A stretch of 64,000 nucleotides of DNA from Bacteroidales bacterium (GTDB lineage: Bacteria; Bacteroidota; Bacteroidia; Bacteroidales; Muribaculaceae), in contig JAAVFI010000024.1 of the NCBI GenBank assembly GCA_014800815.1, positions 34,079 to 98,078 of the forward strand, given 5' to 3'. The translations under genes and the position numbers were made by a program. Each line of letters starts with the position of its first letter. Positions within the stretch are counted from its first letter, which is position 1. Below are positions 1 through 9,152 of this stretch, piece by piece. The notes under the pieces were generated by a model, which was not told the origin of the DNA, ran no database searches, and saw only the letters and a list, made by a program, of their open reading frames with translations.

Positions 1-1556
1 GTCTGGTAGTAGAGTGAGCTCAGAGGCTGGCTCTTGCCTGCGGGGAGGTCGATAGTAACGTTGGGGTTGTAGATCCACTTGCCGCCTGTGCGAACGAACT
101 GTGCGGTCTCGGTCTCGACAAATTCGGTGGGAGTCCATTTGCCGTCTTCGCCGCAGGTGTAGGGTGAGCATACATAGCTTGATGTGCCGCCTGCATACTG
201 AATCCAGAATACATACTTGACGGCTTCTGCTACGCCGTAGGGGTAGTTGAGGTCGAGCCAACGGCTGAGGTAGGGCTCTGCTGTGGTGAGGTTGTTGTAG
301 GACTGCCCCATGGTCTTGTAGTCGGCATCCTGGAGTACGGTGAAGTCTGAAGCGGCTTTCACCCAGTCGGAGCCGTCGAAGTGATATATGGCGTTTACGG
401 CGGTAGCGGGGAGGTTTGCCTTGATACGAGCGGGAGCTTTAGCACCTGCGACTGCGTTGATGGTGAGGTTCTTCACTTCCCAAGTGCCTGACTTGCCTTC
501 TTCGCTGACGTACTTGAAGCCGAGGCGGATAGTCTTGCCTGCGAATTCGTCGAGCTTGATGTCGCCTGAGTTGGTGAATGCCCACGAGGTATTGTCGGTG
601 TAGACGGGGATTTCTACCTGCTTCCATGCGCCGCCTGCAACAGATACCCAAAGGGTGCAGTTGGCTTTGGCGAACTCGAGGTCGGGGAACTTGTTGACTA
701 CGTGCTCGAAAGCGAGAGTGATGTCGGTGTAGCCGCTGAGGTTGATATCAGGCGAAACGAGCCATGACTCTGTGGCGTAGCTTACGTTGTCTTTGAATGC
801 GCTTGCCTTGGCGCCGTAGTTGGCACCGCCCCACGACCATACGAAGGTGAGTTCTTCGGGGATTACGGCGTCGTCGGTAGTGAAGCCGCCGAGGCCCTCG
901 GTAAATGATTCAGCGAAGACAGATACGGGACCTGAGGGTGTGGGTTCGTCGTTGCCGAATGAGGGTTCGGTATCGGCCTGATTGTACGATACGATGCAAT
1001 ATGTGCCCTTGTCGGGATTAACGAAATCGCCGAGCGCTACGGGTACATAGTTGTCGGCAGGCATGAGGGGTGTGAAAGCGTTCACATAGTCCTCGCCGCC
1101 CCATACCTCGTCGCGATAGAAGGCTTCGTCGATGGTGTATTTCTGCACAGAAGCTGCCTCGAGGAGAGCTTCAGGTTCGTTGACGGTGACGTTGTAGGTA
1201 AGTTTTACCGAAGAGCCGTCGGTGAGTGTGAAGTACTCGAAGTCGGTGCTTGAGAGGAATGCGGGCACATATTCCGAAGCGGGACAAGCCGCTGAGAAAC
1301 GCTTCTGAGTGCCGACGAGAGCGAGTGCCGCTTCATTGTCCTGCTCGGTGGCGAGAGCCTTGTTGGCGCTGTTGCCTGCGATGTAGGTGTAGTCGGCATC
1401 GGTGAGAGTGTAGTCAATAGACTGCTGATTGGCAAAAGGCTGGTCCTCAAATTCCTTGAAGCCGTCGAGCTTGTTATTCCAGGAATTTTCGTCGCAAGAC
1501 GCCGCGCCGGCTGCGAGGACGAGTGCAAGAGATGCGCGGATATATATCTTATTCAT
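1..1556 (-). CDS. Choice-of-anchor-J-like surface lipoprotein (3' end outside window)
   Basis: The frame is open from an ATG at 1554-1556 to the left edge with no stop, so the C-terminus is missing (about 518 codons visible). It starts with a short basic signal peptide and a likely lipobox ending in Cys21 (AGAASC), so it is probably a lipidated envelope protein. The region around residues 210-345 has the look of a choice-of-anchor J / jelly-roll domain: an ESFTEGLGGF start, a WSWGG stretch, SWLVSPDINLSG, and a FKYVSEEGKSGTWEVKNL end. The gene begins 9 bases after the stop of the TonB-dependent receptor, so the two are almost certainly one transcript, as with surface lipoproteins paired with TonB receptors. 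The ligand is unknown. The family call rests on motif memory only; the lipoprotein and partner calls are firmer. Confidence 0.75.
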   Translation of the reverse strand, partial: MNKIYIRASLALVLAAGAASCDENSWNNKLDGFKEFEDQPFANQQSIDYTLTDADYTYIAGNSANKALATEQDNEAALALVGTQKRFSAACPASEYVPAFLSSTDFEYFTLTDGSSVKLTYNVTVNEPEALLEAASVQKYTIDEAFYRDEVWGGEDYVNAFTPLMPADNYVPVALGDFVNPDKGTYCIVSYNQADTEPSFGNDEPTPSGPVSVFAESFTEGLGGFTTDDAVIPEELTFVWSWGGANYGAKASAFKDNVSYATESWLVSPDINLSGYTDITLAFEHVVNKFPDLEFAKANCTLWVSVAGGAWKQVEIPVYTDNTSWAFTNSGDIKLDEFAGKTIRLGFKYVSEEGKSGTWEVKNLTINAVAGAKAPARIKANLPATAVNAIYHFDGSDWVKAASDFTVLQDADYKTMGQSYNNLTTAEPYLSRWLDLNYPYGVAEAVKYVFWIQYAGGTSSYVCSPYTCGEDGKWTPTEFVETETAQFVRTGGKWIYNPNVTIDLPAGKSQPLSSLYYQ

Positions 1557-1565
1557 ATCTGAGGC

Positions 1566-4295
1566 TTAGAATTTGATACGGAGTTTGAGTGAATATGTGC
1601 GGCCGAAAGAGTAGAACACGCCATAGATATTTTCCCATGTAGCGTCTACAGAAGAGTCGCTTGTGGCATCAACCACGTAGTTGTAGTTGCAGAGGTTGTG
1701 CACGTTTCCGAAGAGTGTAGCTTCCACGCCGCCGATAGGGAAGGAATATGAAGCGTTGAGGTCGAGAGTATTGCCCCAGGGCATTTTCCAGGGGTTGTGT
1801 ACGTCGATTACGCTGTTGAAGCCGGGAGTGCTCACCGAGTAGTCGGAGTAGTTGCGTGCAGCTACCTTCCAGTCGCCGCCTATGCGGAAGCCCTTGAAGG
1901 GACGGAAGGTGGCACCGATAGCAGCGGTGGTCTGAGCTGAGTCGCCCACCTTGATGCCTTTCTGGTTGAGGACACCCCATGCGTGGTCTTCGGCCATGAT
2001 GCCCGAAGCGATGTCGCCGGCGATGTTCTTGAGGGGCTGACCGAGCTGGTTGTAGTAGTAGCCCTTTGAGTTGCTGTCCCAGATATAGTCGCCGATAGAG
2101 AGCATACCGTTGATTTCAACCCACTTTGCGGGAACGAAAGTAGCGTTTACTTCGATACCCATGTGGCGTGCGTTTACACCGGTGAGGTTGAGGGTGTAGC
2201 GGTCGCCGATATGGGGGCCTGATTCGATTGTGCCGCCGCGTACGGCAGTCTTGTCGATCCACTTGGTATAGTATGCGTTGACAGTGGCCGAGAAGATACG
2301 TGAGCGGAAGTTATAGCCGATTTCGGTAGAGAATACTTTTTCGTTGACGGGGTCTGGGTTGGTGGCGTTCGACACGTTGGAGCTCAGGAAGACGCCCTGC
2401 GAGAAGAACGGTGCACGGCTGATGTAGCCAACGTTGGCAAATACGTTGTTGTGGCGGTCGATGTTGTAGTTCACGCCGAATTTGGCAGTACCGCCGAGGA
2501 AGCAGTAGACGCCGGTCTTGCCGTGTTCCTTGTCGTAGTAGAACTTATCGTAGCGCTGGTAGCCGGTGTTGCTGAGAGAGCCTGCGAGCACGAGGTTGAG
2601 CTTCTTGTCGAGGAGGTTGAGCTCGCCCTGTACGTAAGCGCCTTCCTGCTGGGTGTAGCCTACATAGTCGCGGTAAACGACGTCGCCCACGGTGAGTTTC
2701 TCATATATCCAGTTGGGGTCGGCTGCAGCGGCATTGTTGTATGGCTTTACAAGCTTACGCGAAGAGTCGTCCATGTAGTATTCGCCGTTGTAGAGGTCGC
2801 AGATTTTATTCTGGTGATAGCCTACATAGTAGCGGAGGTCGATACCGGCGAGGAAGTTGAGTTTCTTGTCGAAGAACGAATTGTTGTATGTCGACACGAG
2901 GCCGTACCACTTGTGAGAGTTGTTCTGCTTGGCCATAACCATGTTTGAACCGGTGGTCGAAGCCTCGTTCATGAGCTGGATTTCGTCGTAGGCGAATGTA
3001 CCGTCGGCCTTGCGGAAGAGCATTTCGGGTACGCCGTGATATGCGCCGTACCAGCTTGAGTATGAGAGCTGAGTGCCATTGTACTCGCCGCGACCCTGGC
3101 CGCTGAGGCCGCTACCGTTTGCGAGCGATACGTAGAGGGTGGTGGAGAGCGACGATTTATTGTCGATCTGCCAGATGTGGGCGAGAGAAATCTGAGGCTT
3201 GTGGTAGGTGTTGGTGTTGGATGAGCGCACCTGTCCGTTGAGGTCGTAACCGAAGGTTGCGTTGTAGCGGTAGGGGCTTTCGCCGTTCATCTTTTCTTTG
3301 GCGTAGGTCTGATACTGGATGATAGAGAGACCGTCGGCCGAGCCGCGCTTGTTGTGAGTCTGGGGTGCGCCGAATGCTGTGAGAGACAGCTGATGGCGGC
3401 TGTTGATGCGCTTGGAGAGGTTTACGAAGTAGTTGTAGGCAAGGAAGTCGGTACCCTGAACGTAGCCGTCGCCCCACTTGCGTGAGCCGAGTACGGTGAG
3501 TGCCCAGCCGTTGTTCATAAGGCCTGTAGACACTTTTACGCCCATTTCGTTGAGGCCGTCGTTGCCGAAGCCGTACCATACTTTACCGCCCTTCTGAGCA
3601 TCGAGGCTTTCGGTGGTGATGTTGATAGTACCACCTACAGAGGGTGCTGAGAGCACTGCGGCGCCGAGGCCGCGCTGAGTCTGGATGTTAGAGGCAACGT
3701 CGCCGAGGCCTGCCCAGTTGCTCCAGTAGATGCCGCCCCACTCCATGTCGTTGACGGGGATACCGTTGACGAGTACGGCAACGTTGGCGCTCTTGAAGCC
3801 TCGCATGTTGATTTTGGCATCGCCGAAGCCGCCGCCCGATTTAGTGGCCCATACACCGGGAGTGGTGTTGAGGATTTCGGGGAGCTCCTGAGTGCCGAGC
3901 TTGGTTTCGATTTCGGCTCTGTTTACCTGAGAGACTGCAACGGGAGTCTGACGGGTACGTGCAAGCGACTGGGTAACAACCACGTCGTTGAGGATTTCGC
4001 TTGAAGGCTGGAGAGTGACGGTGCCGACATCTGCGCGCGCGGGCACTTCTTTAGATTTGTAGCCGACGTAGCTTATGGTAAGCGTACGTGTGCCTTCGGG
4101 AACTTTGACAGTGAAAGTACCGTCGATATCGGTGATACCAAGCGGTTTACCTCCGGTAGCGACAATGCCGGCGCCGATTACAGGCTCGCCATCTTCGTCG
4201 ATGACCGTACCCTGACATTTAAAATCAGCTCCATAGGCGAAGGTGAGTACCTGTGCCATACAGAGCAGTAGAAAAACTGATAGGAGTCGTCTCAT
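1566..4295 (-). CDS. TonB-dependent outer-membrane receptor
   Basis: This 909-residue protein has a signal peptide (about 1-22), an N-terminal carboxypeptidase-regulatory-like beta domain (about 25-100, with GEPVIGAGI and SYVGYKSKEV), then a plug domain (about 105-230, with INMRGFKSANVAVLVNGIPV and GGTINI) and a long 22-strand-type barrel ending LKLRIKF. It should import a large ligand across the outer membrane using TonB energy. It differs from SusC: the strict SusC signature region is absent and no SusD follows. Instead a choice-of-anchor J lipoprotein gene follows after 9 bases. The substrate cannot be read from sequence. A TAACTTTG promoter element lies about 55 bases upstream of the ATG on the minus strand. 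Confidence 0.93.
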   Translation of the reverse strand: MRRLLSVFLLLCMAQVLTFAYGADFKCQGTVIDEDGEPVIGAGIVATGGKPLGITDIDGTFTVKVPEGTRTLTISYVGYKSKEVPARADVGTVTLQPSSEILNDVVVTQSLARTRQTPVAVSQVNRAEIETKLGTQELPEILNTTPGVWATKSGGGFGDAKINMRGFKSANVAVLVNGIPVNDMEWGGIYWSNWAGLGDVASNIQTQRGLGAAVLSAPSVGGTINITTESLDAQKGGKVWYGFGNDGLNEMGVKVSTGLMNNGWALTVLGSRKWGDGYVQGTDFLAYNYFVNLSKRINSRHQLSLTAFGAPQTHNKRGSADGLSIIQYQTYAKEKMNGESPYRYNATFGYDLNGQVRSSNTNTYHKPQISLAHIWQIDNKSSLSTTLYVSLANGSGLSGQGRGEYNGTQLSYSSWYGAYHGVPEMLFRKADGTFAYDEIQLMNEASTTGSNMVMAKQNNSHKWYGLVSTYNNSFFDKKLNFLAGIDLRYYVGYHQNKICDLYNGEYYMDDSSRKLVKPYNNAAAADPNWIYEKLTVGDVVYRDYVGYTQQEGAYVQGELNLLDKKLNLVLAGSLSNTGYQRYDKFYYDKEHGKTGVYCFLGGTAKFGVNYNIDRHNNVFANVGYISRAPFFSQGVFLSSNVSNATNPDPVNEKVFSTEIGYNFRSRIFSATVNAYYTKWIDKTAVRGGTIESGPHIGDRYTLNLTGVNARHMGIEVNATFVPAKWVEINGMLSIGDYIWDSNSKGYYYNQLGQPLKNIAGDIASGIMAEDHAWGVLNQKGIKVGDSAQTTAAIGATFRPFKGFRIGGDWKVAARNYSDYSVSTPGFNSVIDVHNPWKMPWGNTLDLNASYSFPIGGVEATLFGNVHNLCNYNYVVDATSDSSVDATWENIYGVFYSFGRTYSLKLRIKF

Positions 4296-4350
4296 TGCAG
4301 TCGATGAAAGATTGATTGATAATGATGAGTTATGTAGCTGTTCTGCGCTG

Positions 4351-4358
4351 CAAAGTTA
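4351..4358 (-). promoter_or_regulatory. Bacteroidales -7 promoter box for the TonB receptor
   Basis: The minus strand reads TAACTTTG, a match to the Bacteroidetes TAnnTTTG -7 element, 56 bases before the receptor ATG. No clear TTTG -33 element is visible at 19-21 bases upstream, so the call is moderate. Confidence 0.55.
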
Positions 4359-4443
4359 CGAAAAATTTTCAATATTTTACACTTTTTATACTATCAAGCC
4401 GGTAATTGGTGGGAGGTGCTCGGTGCGCCTATATCTCCGGGTG

Positions 4444-4482
4444 CGAAAAAAAGAGGGTGATGTGCCGAGCACATCACCCTCT
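4444..4482 (-). terminator. Rho-independent terminator of secDF
   Basis: Two perfect 13-base arms (4452-4464 and 4470-4482, AGAGGGTGATGTG and its complement) flank a 5-base loop. On the minus strand the stem is followed by a run of seven T (4446-4452). It lies 27 bases after the secDF stop, so it ends that transcript before the TonB receptor promoter. Confidence 0.9.
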
Positions 4483-4508
4483 AATCAGGGGGCCTTTATA
4501 TAATGTAA

Positions 4509-7388
4509 TTATTTAGAGGTCGTTGCTTTGCGACGGTTGTCGGTGATGTAAGCAACGGGGCAGGCTACGTAGATAGTAGCGAATGTACCGATGATTACAC
4601 CGAAGAGCATCGCGAATGTGAAGCTGCGGATTGCATCACCACCGAGGATGAAGATGCAGAGGAGTACCAGAAGGGTCGAAGCCGAAGTCATGATTGTACG
4701 GCTGAGTGTGGTGTTGATCGACTTGTTGATAGTGGTGAAGAAGTCCTGCTTGGGATAGAGGGCTGTATTTTCACGCACACGGTCGAATACCACCACGGTA
4801 TCGTTGATCTGGTAACCGATCACGGTGAGGATTGCAGCGATGAAGCTCTGGTCGATTTCCATAGCGAAGGGGAATACTCCGTAGAATATCGAGTAGAAGC
4901 CGATGATAGTGAACGCTGTGAATGCTACGGCAGCGAGAGCTCCGAGTGAGAATGCAACGTTGCGGAAGCGGAGAAGGATGTAGAGGAACATTGCCAGAAG
5001 GGCGATGGTCACTGCTATGTAGGCGTCGGTACGCATGTCGTCGGCAACCGAAGGACCTACCTTCTGCGAGCTTACGATACCCTGCGAAGCGTCGGTGGTG
5101 CTGAATTCGCGGGCTGTCATGCCTTCGCGGAGGAAGGGCTTGAGAGCATCGAAGAGTTTTTCGTTGATTTCAGCTTCTGTGCTTGCGTCCTCATTATTAA
5201 TCTTGTAGTTGGTCGAAACGCGTACCTGGTTGGAGCTTTCGATAGTGATAACCGATACGGAAGCGCCGGGGAACTGGGGAGCGAGAGCGTCCTGGAGTTC
5301 GGTGGTGCTTACGGGTTTCTCGAACTTCACGATGTAGTTGCGACCACCCGAGAAGTCGATGCCCTGGTTAAGACCGCGTACGCAGAGCGAGATGATGACG
5401 ATAGCGCACATGATAGCGACAACGATGAAGCTTGTCTTGCGCTGGCCGAGGAAGTTGACGTTGGAGTTGATGAATGCTTTCTTCGAGAGTGATGTCGAGA
5501 AGGTGAGCTTGTTGAAGCCCTGACCCTTAGAGCACCAGAGGAAGAAGAGACGGCTCAGGTAAACTGCTGTGAAGAATGAGCAGATAAGGCCGATGATGAG
5601 GGTGGTGGCGAAGCCCTTGATAGGACCTGTACCGAAGAGAAGGAGGATTACACCTGTGATGATAGATGTAAGGTTGGAGTCGAAGATAGCGGAGAATGCG
5701 TTGCTGTAACCGTCGGCGAGAGCGTTGCGGACGTTCTTGCCTGCGCGGAGTTCTTCTTTGGTACGCTCGAAGATAAGCACGTTGGCGTCGACTGCCATAC
5801 CGAGCGAGAGCACGATACCGGCGATACCGCTCATGGTGAGCACTGCCTGGAACGATGCGAGGATACCGATAGTGAAGAAGAGGTTGCAGATAAGGCAGAT
5901 ATTGGCGATGAGGCCGGGGAGGAAGCCGTAGAATGCGATCATGAAAATCATGAGGAGCACGAGGGCTACCACGAATGAGATGAAGCCTGCCTCGATAGCC
6001 TGCTTACCGAGCGAGGGACCTACGACCATGTCGGAGATGATGTGTACTTTGGCATCCATCTTACCTGACTTGAGCACGTTGGCAAGGTCGCGGGCTTCTT
6101 CGATAGAGAAGTCGCCGGTGATTGAAGACGAGCCGCCTTCGATTTTGTCGTTTACGTTAGGAGCAGAGTAAACTTTGTCGTCGAGGACGATAGCTACCTG
6201 CTTGCCAACGTTCTGGCCTGTTACGCGGGCCCAGTTGCGGGCACCTTCGGCGTTCATGCGCATCGACACTTCGTTGCCGCGGAGGGGGTCGTAGTTAGAA
6301 GATGCGTCGCTCACGGCTTTGCCGTCGAGAGCAGCCTTGCCGCCGTTTGCGCGGAGAGCGTAGAGGGCGAAGCCCCAGTTCTGCTCAGCGCCGTTTGCGC
6401 CTGTGCGGATGGTGGGTTTTACAGCCCAGCGGAGGCGGAGGTCTGAGGGAAGGAGGTTTTTAGCCTTGGGAGAAGCGAGTACGGCGTCGATAGCTGCCAT
6501 AGCTTTTGCATCGGGAGCATAACCGAGAGTTGCGCCGTAAGCTGTGCCCTGGCTGAGGAGCGCTGCGAGGGGAGCTGCGTTGACAGTGGTGTCGTTAGCG
6601 AGGCTGCTCATGAGGCTGCTGAAGGCGTTACCGAGCTCTTCAGCGCGGTAAGTCTCGTAGAATTCGAGGTTTGCAGAGCGCTGGAGCAGGTCGCGTACAC
6701 GTTCGTGATCCTTCACACCGGGGAGTTCGAGAAGAATCTGACCGTCTTTGCCCTGGAGTACCTGGATGTTGGGCGAAACAACGCCGAACTGGTCGATACG
6801 GTTACGGAGGACGTTTGTAGCGGAGTTGTCTACACGGTCTTTAATCTGAGCTTTGAGAGCGTTGCGAACGGCGTCGTCGTTCTGGCCTGCAGTAATCACG
6901 TCCTGGAATACTACCGAGAAGTCGGCCTGGGGCTTGGACTGACGATAGAGGTTGATGAACGAGCTTACGAAGTCGTCAGACTCGTGGGTAGTGACCATTT
7001 TCTCAGCACCTGCGAGAGCTGCTTCGAACACAGAGTCGGTCTGGCCGGCCTTCATAGAGCGGAGCATGTCGGGCATATCCACCTGAAGGATAACGTTCAT
7101 ACCACCCTTAAGGTCGAGACCGAGGCCAACGCCCCATTTGCGTACATCGTTGAGAGTGTAATAGCCGAGATACACTTTTTCCTCGCCGAGCGAGTCCATG
7201 TAGTGCTTGTAGGCCTGATTGTAGGCTGCGTCGTCGTTGTCACCTGATTCCTCGAGCGCGTAAGTGGCTGCCTGGCTCTCGTACTTGTTTGAGATGAAAG
7301 TAAACGAGAGATAGAATAGACACACGAGCGCCAAGAAAATAGCTATGACACCGGCTACGATGCTACCTAATTTTCCTTTGCTTTGCAT
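4509..7388 (-). CDS. secDF: Protein translocase subunit SecDF (fused SecD-SecF)
   Basis: This 959-residue inner-membrane protein works with SecYEG and uses the proton gradient to complete protein export. The SecD half shows an N-terminal membrane helix (about 10-32), the GLDLKGGM motif (90-97), a large periplasmic domain, and VDANVLIFER (533-542). The SecF half starts with a helix near 652-670, the FSGGRNY motif (679-685) and INDTVVVFDR (861-870). Fusion of SecD and SecF in one chain is usual in Bacteroidetes, and the length is normal. It stands alone between its own promoter and terminator. Nothing looks broken. Confidence 0.98.
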   Translation of the reverse strand: MQSKGKLGSIVAGVIAIFLALVCLFYLSFTFISNKYESQAATYALEESGDNDDAAYNQAYKHYMDSLGEEKVYLGYYTLNDVRKWGVGLGLDLKGGMNVILQVDMPDMLRSMKAGQTDSVFEAALAGAEKMVTTHESDDFVSSFINLYRQSKPQADFSVVFQDVITAGQNDDAVRNALKAQIKDRVDNSATNVLRNRIDQFGVVSPNIQVLQGKDGQILLELPGVKDHERVRDLLQRSANLEFYETYRAEELGNAFSSLMSSLANDTTVNAAPLAALLSQGTAYGATLGYAPDAKAMAAIDAVLASPKAKNLLPSDLRLRWAVKPTIRTGANGAEQNWGFALYALRANGGKAALDGKAVSDASSNYDPLRGNEVSMRMNAEGARNWARVTGQNVGKQVAIVLDDKVYSAPNVNDKIEGGSSSITGDFSIEEARDLANVLKSGKMDAKVHIISDMVVGPSLGKQAIEAGFISFVVALVLLMIFMIAFYGFLPGLIANICLICNLFFTIGILASFQAVLTMSGIAGIVLSLGMAVDANVLIFERTKEELRAGKNVRNALADGYSNAFSAIFDSNLTSIITGVILLLFGTGPIKGFATTLIIGLICSFFTAVYLSRLFFLWCSKGQGFNKLTFSTSLSKKAFINSNVNFLGQRKTSFIVVAIMCAIVIISLCVRGLNQGIDFSGGRNYIVKFEKPVSTTELQDALAPQFPGASVSVITIESSNQVRVSTNYKINNEDASTEAEINEKLFDALKPFLREGMTAREFSTTDASQGIVSSQKVGPSVADDMRTDAYIAVTIALLAMFLYILLRFRNVAFSLGALAAVAFTAFTIIGFYSIFYGVFPFAMEIDQSFIAAILTVIGYQINDTVVVFDRVRENTALYPKQDFFTTINKSINTTLSRTIMTSASTLLVLLCIFILGGDAIRSFTFAMLFGVIIGTFATIYVACPVAYITDNRRKATTSK

Positions 7389-7443
7389 GTAATAACTATG
7401 GTTAATTAATTAATAAAATTTCAACAGGTATTAATTTGGCTCG

Positions 7444-7477
7444 CAAATATAGTGAAAATTCCCCGAACTTGGGCAAT
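7444..7477 (-). promoter_or_regulatory. Probable secDF promoter
   Basis: The minus strand carries TATATTTG (7444-7451), a full TAnnTTTG match, 56 bases before the secDF ATG. An ATTG (7474-7477) lies 22 bases further up as a weak -33 element. Confidence 0.6.
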
Positions 7478-7536
7478 TCCTGTTGCTCTTTTTGCGAAAA
7501 GGGTCGGTTTGAGGTGGTTACACGCCGATTTTCCCG

Positions 7537-9150
7537 TCAGAAGCGTACGCTTACGCCTGCCAGACCGCCGAGTCGCTGACTCATCACGCCGGGCACGATC
7601 ATGGTGCGTCGGCACAGGAGGTTGGAGAAGCGAAGGAAGACGTCGAAGCGGTCGGAGAGGGCGTAGGAGCCGCCGAGAGATATGTCGCTCAGATTGGGAA
7701 GCGAGCTGTAGGTGTCTTTGTCGAGCCACAGACGCTGACCGGCGCGGAATTTCCAGCCGGCTTCGACTGCGAGGGGCTCGATAGGACGCAGTTTGAGTCC
7801 GAGTTCGGCCATGACTGCGGCGTGATAGGGGTTTGAGGCTGATGCGTGCTCGAGTCCGTGCTGCATGAAGCGTACTTCGCCGTGCACGTCGAGGGTCTTG
7901 CGCCAGCTGTATGCGGCCGACAGGCCTCCGCCGAGCACTCGGGAATCGACGCGCGAGAGTGCTTTGAAAGCAGGTGCAGCGGGGAGGGTCATCACAGGCA
8001 GGCCGTCGGTGGCTTCATAGGTGCCGAAAAGCGATACGGAGACTGCGGCGGCGGGGCGGAGTGTGAAGCCGAGGCGGCTGTTGACTGCCGTGAAGGTGTT
8101 GACAGACTCGAGAGCGCCTGTAAGGAAGGGCGTCACGGCATATTGGTCGGCGAGGGTGTAGAAGCGTGTGCCGCCGTCGGCTTTGACGAAGGCCGAGAAG
8201 CGGCCGGAGGGATTCCACGCCACTTCGATATCGGGAGCGACATGTACTTTGCTGTAGTCAAAGCTGCTGCCTGCCGATACTTTGAGGCCTACACGGGCGG
8301 CTATGTTGCGCCACACGAGGTGATAGGCGGGAGTGACGGTGAAATTACCGCCGCCGTTGAGGATGTCGGAGTATATTCCGAGGCTGAACCGGCTGCCGTT
8401 GCCGATGTTTACACCTCCCTCAAGGTCGGCGCGGAAGCGGCTGTCGTGAGGAGCCTCGATGCCGGGCATGGCTTCGATGCGGTTGGCGCTTACCGACATG
8501 TGGGTGTAAGCGGCGCTCAGCTTCCAGTCGAATCGTCCGCTGCGGCCTGCGACGCCGAATCCTAACTTGAAATCGTTGATATGCTGTGAAGTGGCGTCGC
8601 GGAGAAATTCATTCTCATCCCACGCCCCCGCATTTGTATAGCGGTAGCGGATGTCGAGCCATACGCGGGCGGCGTCGCAGAAACGGTGCGAGCCGTCGGC
8701 CTGTATGCCGAAGACGTCGAGACCTTTCTTGCGGCTGCCCTCCGATGCGCCCCAGTTGGCGCCTGTGTAGAGCAGCGAGGCCGAGGCGTGAGAGTCTTCG
8801 AGGTCGATTATGCGGTAGCCTGCGCCGAGAGAGCGGTCGTAGACAGGAAGATAGCCGAGCCACAGATATCCTTTGTAAAGGTCGGGTGCGGGCAGGCCTG
8901 TTACGGCCTCGCCTTCAACCTGGCCCGTGAGTGGAGTGTAGGCGCTTGTAGAAGTGTAGTATGAGGGCTGCAGGGTGACAGGCTGAGTGAGCAGAGGGGG
9001 AAGCACGGGAGCTACCGACTGCAGGGGCTGGGCCGGAGGCAATTCGGTGGCTGCCGTACGGTCTACGGTAATCTGAGTGGAGAGGTCCTCGGCGATAGCG
9101 GCCGCTGACAGGCTGCAGGCCAATGCGACAGAAAGTAGGCGGAGTGTCAT
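7537..9150 (-). CDS. Outer-membrane beta-barrel protein, TPR-partner
   Basis: The 537-residue product has a clear signal peptide (about 1-20, ending AAAIA), a proline-rich linker (about 35-75) and then repeated alternating amphipathic segments that read as a beta-barrel, ending in VSVRF with the terminal Phe typical of Bam substrates. I see no plug domain, so it is not a full TonB receptor; the barrel resembles the barrel part of TonB-receptor-like proteins. Its ATG is 2 bases after the stop of the upstream TPR gene, so the two are probably translationally coupled. A periplasmic TPR protein with an outer-membrane barrel suggests an envelope assembly or export role (inference). The function is otherwise unknown. 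Confidence 0.85.
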   Translation of the reverse strand: MTLRLLSVALACSLSAAAIAEDLSTQITVDRTAATELPPAQPLQSVAPVLPPLLTQPVTLQPSYYTSTSAYTPLTGQVEGEAVTGLPAPDLYKGYLWLGYLPVYDRSLGAGYRIIDLEDSHASASLLYTGANWGASEGSRKKGLDVFGIQADGSHRFCDAARVWLDIRYRYTNAGAWDENEFLRDATSQHINDFKLGFGVAGRSGRFDWKLSAAYTHMSVSANRIEAMPGIEAPHDSRFRADLEGGVNIGNGSRFSLGIYSDILNGGGNFTVTPAYHLVWRNIAARVGLKVSAGSSFDYSKVHVAPDIEVAWNPSGRFSAFVKADGGTRFYTLADQYAVTPFLTGALESVNTFTAVNSRLGFTLRPAAAVSVSLFGTYEATDGLPVMTLPAAPAFKALSRVDSRVLGGGLSAAYSWRKTLDVHGEVRFMQHGLEHASASNPYHAAVMAELGLKLRPIEPLAVEAGWKFRAGQRLWLDKDTYSSLPNLSDISLGGSYALSDRFDVFLRFSNLLCRRTMIVPGVMSQRLGGLAGVSVRF

Positions 9151-9152
9151 AG